A stretch of 64,000 nt of DNA from Nyssa sinensis. Lineage: Eukaryota > Streptophyta > Magnoliopsida > Cornales > Nyssaceae. The stretch covers positions 2,009,142-2,073,141 of the forward strand of contig CM018048.1 of assembly GCA_008638375.1 (NCBI GenBank), in the 5' to 3' direction. Position numbers and translations under genes: made by a program. The notes under the pieces were generated by a model, which had not been told where the DNA came from, did not search any database, and saw only the letters and a list, made by a program, of their open reading frames with translations. Shown here piece by piece: positions 55,976-64,000 of the stretch; position 1 is the first letter of the stretch; each line of letters begins with the position of its first letter.

Positions 55976-56819
55976 AAAAAAAAAAAAATTAACCCGTTTG
56001 GCTCTTTTAACTCTTTTTAATCTTTAATATAGACCCCAACTACATATACGTGCATAATTGTGAGGGAGAGGACTTTATGTACACTAGAGGGGACCCCATT
56101 GAAATTTTTAAAAAGCTAAGGGGTTTATTCGATGTTTTCTAAAAATTTGTGAGATTTTTAACAACCGGCTCCACTAAAATTGAATGTTTAAGAATGAGAA
56201 ATAAAATTTAAATATTGAAAAGTGATTACAAAGTTTTACAAATCAAGAAATTAAGGCAAAAATTAATTAAACTGTTGGTGCTTTGAAAAGAGAGAAAAGG
56301 AGGAAAAAGAAGCCACTAATGAAAGAAGACAACTATTTGTTTAATAAAGGGAGTTTTCATTTTTGAATGATGTATTTATCTTTGTTTAATATAAAAGCAA
56401 GAAATAAATATTAAACTAATGTCTTAATTTGGGTTTAATATATTCAAAATTTTAATTATTTGGAATTAATGGCACTTATATGGAATTAATAGTTTTTTTT
56501 TTTTTTTTTACTTGTATTGAATCAATCTTGCAACTTACAATTTTACTTCTTATTAAGTCAATGCTTAGTTCGGAAATTGTGCTCAAGATTATGTGTTTTA
56601 ACTATAATTTACTGATTTATGGTGTATGAATTTAGTTTTTGTGTTTTCAGATTACATGAGGGAAATTAATTAAAAAAATTGGTTTTTACACTAAAATCTA
56701 TATTTACAAATTTATAAAATAAAAAATTAATACTATTAATTATTGTAAAGGGTAAAGTAATATGAAAGAATTTCATAGCTATACATATATAAAAAAAAAA
56801 AAGACATGTAACACTATCT
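55976..56819. other. AT-rich intergenic spacer
   Basis: No gene recognised. 56050-56115 resembles the end of the direct duplication at 53823-53880. Confidence 0.4.
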
Positions 56820-57065
56820 AGGGGGTGTGGCTAAAGTTGTTAAGAATACAATTAAAGCGTTATGGAATTCAAGTCTCCTCTTTTGTTCCATTATTGGCAG
56901 TTAGAAATTAAAAAATGAACATGTTTGTCATGGGAAGGGGGAATTAGTCTAATACTCGTAAGCTGGACCAAGATTCCTCCTGACTTATCCAACCACTATT
57001 ATTAATTAGTCTGATAAGTATAAGCTGGCTTCAGGATACTTTCTAACCGATACAGCCACTATTAT
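56820..57065 (+). mobile_element. SINE-like remnant with duplicated tail
   Basis: GGTGTGGCTAAAGTTGTTAA resembles an A box and GGAATTCAAGTCTCC a B box. ATTAGTCTAATACTCGTAAG with CTGGACCAAG resembles the 3' end of some plant tRNA-derived SINEs, and a second version (ATTAGTCTGATAAGTATAAG) follows at 57005. Assignment is tentative. Confidence 0.35.
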
Positions 57066-58276
57066 TAAACCCAATGCTTAAACCAGGCATATTCTTTATT
57101 TGAACCAATTAAAAAAGTAACTCAGGTCAACTCGGTCAACCTGGGCAATTTTTAGGCTGATTCGGTCAAAGATCTAAGAAAAATAGGAAAATTATTCACA
57201 AGTCAAGTTTAAACATAATTAGCCAAAGGTCTTTTAATTTTATTGTGACTAAAATACTCCTTAATGTATAAACTTTTCATGTCCAGTAACCAACTTTCGT
57301 TAAATCAAGAAGTCGTTGGAAATTTTTTTTTTTCAAATTTTAAAATTCAATAACTTACAAATTATAAATCCGTTTTTAATAAAATTTATATATTTTAACA
57401 TTAAAAATCGATATCTATTAAGCAAGATTCATATTACATATGAAATTTTGAAAAAAAAAAAAAAATCTTTCTCAAATTGTAAATTTTTACCTTTTAAAAA
57501 AAAAAAGCATACTGATAAAATTTTACTATGTTAAAAAAGATAGTAAAAATTCAATTTCGTTATGATCTATATTAATGGTCTACATCCGTCATTGTGTATG
57601 TGTATCCAACAAAGCATACTAATTTAATTAATTCTCATCAATATGCGTGCACCCCACCCACATGAATTAAATTTGAGTCCTTTGAAGTCTGTCCACGTAA
57701 AGCCCATTGCACCCAATTCACCTTCTCATAACCAGCCATTTTAGTTGTCTCCAACTCAACAACTAGCACAACATACCAATGGAGCTGCTCTATAGAAAAA
57801 TGTATTTAATAGAGGGGACCTGAGTTGAAGTGAAAAGAAATCAATGATTCAACCTTCATTGTCAACAATTAATAACTAGTGAGAGACAGATCGAAGGTGA
57901 GGATAAGGACTTAATTATTAGGGTATTATTAAGGAATTAATTATTAGGATATTACTATCATTAATAAAAAAAAAATTATAAATGCCATGTCATTTTAGCG
58001 GACCAGAGGTAAAAATTAAAAATTATCATGTCTTCCACCTTATAATTAAAAATAGCATGAATCTTAAAATAATTAAACACTTATTAAGGGAACTTAAAAT
58101 TAATTAACTCTAATTTTTAATATGAACTAGGGATTTAAGTAGGTCAACTTGAACCAAATGAATTGAAATAAACAAATTAAAATATATTTATAAGGTTTAA
58201 ACTTGTAATTTCATAAATTAAAAAGAGTGACGTTATAATATAACCATCATAACTTTTGTTTTAAAACAAATTATCT
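57066..58276. other. AT-rich intergenic spacer
   Basis: Many A and T homopolymers. Short frames only. No feature recognised. Confidence 0.45.
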
Positions 58277-58279
58277 TAA

Positions 58280-58915
58280 GGGCATGTTTGGTACAGTGGT
58301 TGAAACACCCTTTTGGGCATTTTTAAGTCCATTTCGCACTTATGCAATAAATTGATGTTTGGATTTTTCATTTGAACTGCACTTAGCGGACTGCGAACAG
58401 GTCAAAATGGGCAGAACCGGCAAGCTGTCCAGCGGAGCTTTTCCGAAAACCTGCGGCGCCTTTTTTGGGTTGGAAATGAATGACACTTAATTTTTCAATT
58501 TATTACAATCTTGCCACTTTCAAATGAATGCTCAGGCATTGAAAACTTGAAATCAAGTGGACATGTCTCTGTTATCTTGAATGGAAGTGGGTCCATTATT
58601 AATTATTCACTATATGTAATATTAAAATAAATAATATTTATATATAATATTGGTAATACATATTTAATATAAAAATAATAATTACTTATTTTATTATTTA
58701 TAAAGATAATATAATTTTAAAATTTTAATATATTATTAAATTAATAATTTAATATTTAAGGGTAAAAAAAGCAATTCATATTCATTCAATACTTTTAATA
58801 ATTTCAAACTGTTTTTAACAACAGTGTAATTCAAACCACATTTTTTTACAATTACTTAACTTAAACAGTTGCTTAATTCAAACGGTACTTTATCACAACT
58901 CATTCAAACGAACAC
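58280..58915. mobile_element. Harbinger-like MITE, 636 bp, with TAA duplication
   Basis: GGGCATGTTTGGTACAG at the left and the reverse complement of the right end (GTGTTCGTTTGAATGAG) are imperfect inverted ends. TAA flanks both sides (58277-58279 and 58916-58918). The left 200 bp are less AT-rich. No transposase frame is visible. Confidence 0.55.
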
Positions 58916-58918
58916 TAA

Positions 58919-60600
58919 GTAGCTGTATCCAATCAACCTAAATACATTATTTAAGTTGAAGTATTAAAATAATACATATTTATATGTAAGTATCTACATA
59001 CACAATTACAAATATATACATATATATATATATATACATATACAAATTACTTATATGTGATATACTATAAAGTGACAAATATATTTAATGCATGAAACAT
59101 ATCTGTACAGAGCTCTTCAAGGGTACAGATCAAGAAAAATAATTATTTTATCCATATCACACAAGCACGGGAGGTTCAGAGGTATATGATTCAGAACATA
59201 GCACCGTCTTCCATATCCTATCGACCTCAGAATAAGAAGACAGAATTTAATATGACAACTACTATCTTTGAATATTCTAATCCATACTTTTATGACTCCT
59301 AATGCTACTCAATTTAGGAGATCTATAATTTATAAGTAAGACCATAAGATACACTTTCAATTCATGTTTAATTCTTCTTTTTAATTACATTTTTTTTTAT
59401 TTACTAATTTTATCATTACAACAACTACTACCGGAAACCTTCCCGATATCCTTTTAATTTTAAATTCTTAACCGATAACAAAGACGAAAAATCCTTATAA
59501 TAAAAAAAAGAGCAATATCATTATGCATGTCAACATCTCATTATAAAATTATTAATTTATTTGATATTACTTAATCTTTTAAAAACTATTAATAAAATTA
59601 TTACATGAAATCACAAAAAAATTATTGTTTTTCTCAAATTCTTTTAACCAATGACCCAATAGATAAATCAGGAACCCATAAATTTTAACACGTTGCTTTT
59701 ACAGTTTTTGCCGAGTCAATCGCCGGACCGGGGTTAATAACCATGCTTCATGCTTGCTTAGCTGGTCGCCGAACGTTTATTCCAGCCCGAGGTTGCTTGG
59801 TTGAACTGTCAAGGCATATATAAAACTATTGTTTTATTGGTCAATATGTTAGTTTTAATATCACCCACCTTGCCAAATCTGTACAAATGAATCAATGAAA
59901 TCGGTGAATACGACAAGGCTTTGTCACTGCGTAGGGGAGGGGGAATGGCATTGTAGCAGCACTTTTTTAGCCCCAAGCCTGCCACAAGGAGACAAATTGA
60001 ATCTCCTACGTTTTATCAAATTTGCATAGCATCAACATCAATGACTTCGCGATTTCCAATATGATTAGACCATAGACTCTCAATCAATTTATACATACAT
60101 ATATATATAGATATAGAGAGAGAAAGTTACACTTTAATTTTTGCCCCTGTAAAAGATGCCCGGCCCCCTCCTCCCCCCTCCATCCCTCTCTCTCTCCTGT
60201 TTTCTCAGTTGTCTGCTCTCTCTCTCTCTCTCACGCAGGAGAAAAAGAAAAAGAGAGAAAAAGAAATAAATTTTTTCTACTGTTCAAGTCTTTGTCGCTA
60301 CTTTCCTCCTTCGCTGACCGCAAAATACAAACCATTTTCTCTTTTATAGCGCAAAACTGTAAAAGCAACAGTCCCTGAACCAGAAGAATTCAAAAATAAT
60401 TAAAATAAGGCATTGTGTTACATACATACCAGTTTACCAGTACTGATCATATAGATACAGATATCTGAATCTTCTTTCATTTTCGTTGAAAGATAAGCTT
60501 TACAGACTAAATAATGGAGTTCCATCTACCTACTCACAGTCACAGGTCATTATCACTAACATCTGACTACAACTGCTGTTTTTTTTTTTTTTATGGCTGA
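58919..60600. other. Spacer and probable 3' UTR region of the MAKR gene
   Basis: AT-rich to about 59870, then mixed. A C/T-rich tract at 60155-60235 contains (CT)n. The part next to 60783 should hold the MAKR 3' UTR on the - strand. No other gene recognised. Confidence 0.4.
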
Positions 60601-60782
60601 AATTTTTTACAGGGAACAAAGCTCAAAGTGAGAACTCATTTTCTGGTCATAGCCATGGTTTGGTCACTTTCTCATCAGAAGAAAATTGAAAAGATCATAA
60701 CACTACTTGCTTTTTTCTCTTTGATCGCTTTTCTTTTTCCCGCTTTTTGGCTGATCTGTCAAAACTCAAACTCAGAACCCCT

Positions 60783-62291
60783 TCAAATGCAAGTCTCTTT
60801 GCCTCCCTCCGAAGAAGAATATGTCGACAGATTCTTACATTTCTCGTGTGACGGATCGCTCACCGATCGCGGTAAATTGGAACCCTCCGAATCTATTAGC
60901 TCACAATAACAGAATTAATTCAGCAATTTTATAATATATATATATATATATATATCTATACACACATCTTCAACTACACTTGAATACTTAAATAACATTT
61001 AATGGATAATTAAATAATTGAGATAAAAAACTAATATACCTCTAGATGCATTGAATGATCTCTTGCAGTGTAAAATGGCGCTTTGAATGCCGTCTTGTTG
61101 CTGCAACAGAGAATCGTCGCGACGGCTTGACGTAGTAGGCAGCGAAGGTGCTGCCGCCACCGCCGAAGACGCCGATCGGCTTTTCCCCAAATGCTTACAC
61201 ACCACACGAAGTCCCGCTGGTAAATTCACCGGTTTCTGACTCTTCACATTGCCCGGAACCGGTGTTTCATTGACCTCTGGTGATTCGGACTCGCTCTTCG
61301 CCGTCATTAACTTAACTGGAGGAGATTTCTCCGCCGCTGTGGACGGCGGCGATGGTCTGGCCGTTGTTCCTTCCGATGATCCTAAACTTAACTGCCCTGA
61401 AAACCTCAGCTTATCACCGTACCGTCTCGACGCGCGAACATAAAGAGGCTTGACCATCTTTAAATACCTCTGCATCACATCCTTCGAGAATCGCTTCTCG
61501 TCCGAAGCCGATTCCTCAGAGTTCTGCTTCTGAGCCTTGTTTCCAGAAGTAGCTCGAGAACTGTTGTCTCTGGTGAACAGAGACAGAATAGGTGCTTCTT
61601 CAACCTTGAACTTAACAGTTAAAAACTTGCTTTGTGGTTGATTTTGCTGTTGATGTTGAGAATCCACGCTTTGCTTCTGTTGTTTTGGAGTAGCGGAAGC
61701 CGATCCATTAGGCTCTGTTTTTTCAGCCACATTTGACTTCGATTTCTTAAACTTCAACATCAAGACTCGGAACTTAGTTGCCGATTTCAACAGAGACACA
61801 GGAAATTGTGGCTTCGAGTTCGGTTCAGAACCGTTGCACACGATGGAAGACGGCTCGATCGGCACGAGCCGCCCTTTGAAGAACAGATCGTCAGATGGAG
61901 AGAGTGAAACATTTGGATCCGTACGGTCACCGCTCGAACCGGACGAAAGCGTGAACTTGAAATCCCTCTCATTCTCCCCGTCTGTTCCATCAGACTCAAT
62001 GTCGTCGTCTCTGTCTTCATCTCCGTTGTCCTCAGAGTTACCACAGTCATCTTCAGGTTTCACTTGTTCATCTCCGTCGTCTTCGTCCGGTACAGTGAAT
62101 TCCAAGTCAAAGAAAGGTCCGTCATCGTCGTCGTCTTCGTCAGTGTCTGCCGTGTGATGATTCACACTAGTGACAATAGTAGTAGTACCGGCGGTGGTGG
62201 TGCGTACATTAGTACCGGTTTCCACATTGACAACACCGCCGCCACCTCCGCCACCGCCTCTCCAGTACTTCAGCAAGCTAAAAGCTTCCAT
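60783..62291 (-). CDS. MAKR2: MAKR-type membrane-associated kinase regulator (BKI1-related), two exons
   Basis: Exon 1 is 62291-61040 and exon 2 is 60892-60783, joined across a 147-bp GT...AG intron (61039-60893), giving 453 residues. Landmarks are MEAFSLLKYWRGGG at the start, a poly-Gly run, an acidic block with FFDLEFTVPDEDD, a Ser-rich middle and a Lys-rich FRVLMLKFKKSKSN. SKFLTVKFKVEEAPILSLFT follows near 221, then DVMQRYLKMVKPLYVRASRR, LRVVCKHLGKSRSASS and DDSLLQQQDGIQSAILHCKR. Exon 2 supplies LPRSVSDPSHEK, expected at the MAKR C-terminus. The family associates with the plasma membrane through basic residues and binds receptor kinases, as in brassinosteroid signalling. Assignment to MAKR2 rather than MAKR5 or another paralog is by memory of the N-terminus and is uncertain. 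Confidence 0.88.
60893..61039 (-). other. Intron of the MAKR gene
   Basis: The donor is GAG|GTATAT at 61040/61039 and the acceptor is CTAATAG|AT at 60893/60892. It contains a (TA)n microsatellite (about 60932-60956). Without splicing, exon 1 would read 13 unrelated residues to a stop. Confidence 0.8.
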
Positions 62292-62566
62292 GGTTGGGAG
62301 AGCCAGAATACAAGCTTGTAAAAGTGATTCGAGGAAAGGGGGTTAAAATGAGCCGAGAAAGAGAGAGAAATGGAAGGTTTAAGAGAGGTTTTGTTTAATG
62401 GCGAGTTAGTCGTACTGAAAATGGGGTGACAGGAGGACAGAGAAGGTAAGCTTTTACCAGGAAATGGTGAAAGTGAAAGTCAGTGAGAGGCGTTTCGCTT
62501 TTATTGTGTCTGTTTTTGTATAGGTGTTGCAGAATAGTCATGTGAGACCAGTCTGCGTGTCAGGTG

Positions 62567-62569
<3 letters not shown>
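62292..62569 (-). promoter_or_regulatory. MAKR upstream region
   Basis: On the - strand the 150 bases before the ATG are C/T-rich (CCATTTCTCTCTCTTTCTCGG), like a plant 5' leader. No convincing TATA box was found other than the (TA)n tract further upstream. Confidence 0.4.

Positions 62570-62602
<33 letters not shown>
62570..62602. repeat. (TA)n microsatellite
   Basis: About 16 TA units roughly 280-310 bp upstream of the MAKR start codon. Confidence 0.95.
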
Positions 62603-62605
<3 letters not shown>

Positions 62606-63800
62606 GCACATATAGAGAGAAACTTTTAGACCGAGAGAGAACGTACTCGTGAGTGCATAATGATCCGGTGTATCAACGTTGTTTCTCACTGTCTGTATTC
62701 CTACAATCTAATTAGGCCACGTCAACTCAAGGTTTGTTTTTTATTAGGGTGGGCCAGGGGAAATTTGGGTACGTGGAAGGAGGCGCACAATTGGGGCGAT
62801 TGTAGATACAAGAATAGCGAAGCAAAAGGCAAAGGGCTAGATTTTGCAGAGTAAAAGGGGCACAAAGAGAGGTGGGGTTGGAGCCCAAAGGATGTAAATA
62901 TGGACCTTTGGGTTTAGCACAGCTTGCTTTATGGAGTAGGTAGTAGCTCTACTGCTTAGACTGAACCTAATTGGGTAATAAGGGTAATGAAATCACGTGG
63001 CAAGCATGCAGGTAGGGACCACAAAATTTTATTGAATGGGGTCCGTAAAAGCTTTGACCAAATGGTTGAATTCAACTTATTGATTCACATATTTGGATGA
63101 ACATTAATATTTTTGAAATGGTTATTTTATAGTTTAAATTATATATATATATATATATATTTATATTTATACTTTTGGAATGTCTATATGGACATTTTTA
63201 AGTTTAAATATTTGTTTCAAAAAAATTTTAATGATAAACTTTTTTTAAACTATTATTTCATAAATACATGTTTTCTATTTATATAACATATTCGATATTT
63301 TTAAGAGTTCATTCAAATATTACATATTATCATTTCATTTCATTTCATTTTAAATATATTTATCTAAACACTCAAAACTTAATTTAAATTATACTTTTTC
63401 AAAATACACTCTTATCATATTACACTTTTTCGTCACTCATACCAACGAGCACATTCTTTAGTGATTTGGTATGCCATGTCATAATGTGTTCTTCCAATAA
63501 TATTCTATTGTATGTATTATTTTTCACTAACAAAGATGAACCATATCATACATAATATCATTTAAAGGGCATGTTAGAAGTTACTTATATATTATTGTGA
63601 TACTAGAGTTAGGGTTAGCCGCCACACATATTATTGTGTAATGAATTAAGGTTTCATAGTTTATTTCCTTTATTAACACTTTTCATATACAATCTCATGA
63701 CCATTGTTTCTTTTATTAATAGTTTTCATGTATAACCTCATAACCCTCCTATGCAAATAACTCTCTTGTTTAGTTTCTATATCAACTTATCTAATACAAT
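62603..63800. other. Intergenic spacer
   Basis: The first 450 bp are of mixed composition without a sustained frame. The rest is AT-rich with a (TA)n run near 63140. No gene recognised. Confidence 0.4.
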
Positions 63801-64000
63801 CACTATAAAAAATTATACTTTTTGCGACGCATGTTATTTGCGTCGCCTAGTAAGCATCGCAAAAAGACACTATTTGTGACGTACATCACGTGCGTCGCTA
63901 AAAAGTATCAAAAAGGGTTTTCTCGCGCAAAAAAATTAGGCACGAATCTTTTGGCAACGGACAAAACTTTATTAGCAACGCACGTGTGCGTCACCAAAAG
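63801..64000. mobile_element. Terminus of a second CACTA transposon of the same family, running off the window
   Basis: CACTATAAAAAATTATACTT is followed at once by alternating GCGACGCAT, GCGTCGCC, GTGCGTCGCTAAAAAG and GCAACGCACGTGTGCG motifs, the same subterminal pattern as at 41300 and 47155-47536. AAT at 63798-63800 would be one half of the target duplication. The rest lies beyond 64000. Confidence 0.8.

Noticed and set aside
60628..60909. A + strand 93-codon frame with a hydrophobic stretch that looks like a small secreted or membrane protein
   Set aside because: It overlaps exon 2 and the 3' region of the MAKR gene on the opposite strand. The - strand reading gives the expected family C-terminus, so the + frame is a shadow.

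Overview
This is nuclear DNA from a flowering plant, most likely a eudicot. The evidence is plant-type LEA_2 and MAKR genes with introns and AT-rich spacers, plus LTR retrotransposons, LINEs, SINE remnants, and CACTA, hAT, Mutator-like and Harbinger-like DNA elements. There is no operon structure. Only three ordinary host genes are supported: two related LEA_2-domain membrane proteins on the + strand (32.2 kb and 39.2 kb) and a two-exon MAKR-type membrane-associated kinase regulator on the - strand (60.8-62.3 kb).

From 1 to 8 kb there are decayed transposons: a Ty1/copia pol pseudogene running in from the left edge, a copia solo LTR with a perfect 5-bp duplication, a small TIR element, the left half of a non-autonomous LTR element, and a LINE scrap. 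From 8131 to 23502 lies a 15.4-kb Ty3/gypsy element of the Tat type. It has 626-bp LTRs, a 5-bp target duplication, gag-pol with a second RNase H, and a 60-bp hairpin minisatellite. It also carries a spliced antisense gene with its own TATA box. A 3.25-kb solo LTR is nested exactly inside its RNase H region. From 23.6 to 29.7 kb the - strand carries LINE and copia fragments joined together. At 29.7-30.6 kb is what looks like the right half of the element whose left half lies at 3.6-4.6 kb.

From 30.6 to 40 kb the two LEA_2 genes each follow related upstream blocks, as expected of a local duplication. A third upstream block at 7.7-8.1 kb has no gene left beside it. From 40.99 to 47.56 kb a Mutator-like foldback element is interrupted by a 6.2-kb CACTA transposon. 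That CACTA carries a captured B3-domain gene fragment and about 16 copies of a 160-bp satellite-like repeat. From 47.6 to 60 kb are further MITEs, a 1.4-kb hAT-like element, a second copy of the non-autonomous LTR element with both LTRs, and a SINE-like region. The window ends in the terminus of a second CACTA of the same family.

All calls come from reading the sequence. No database search was run, so family names rest on motifs, and boundaries without target duplications are approximate.
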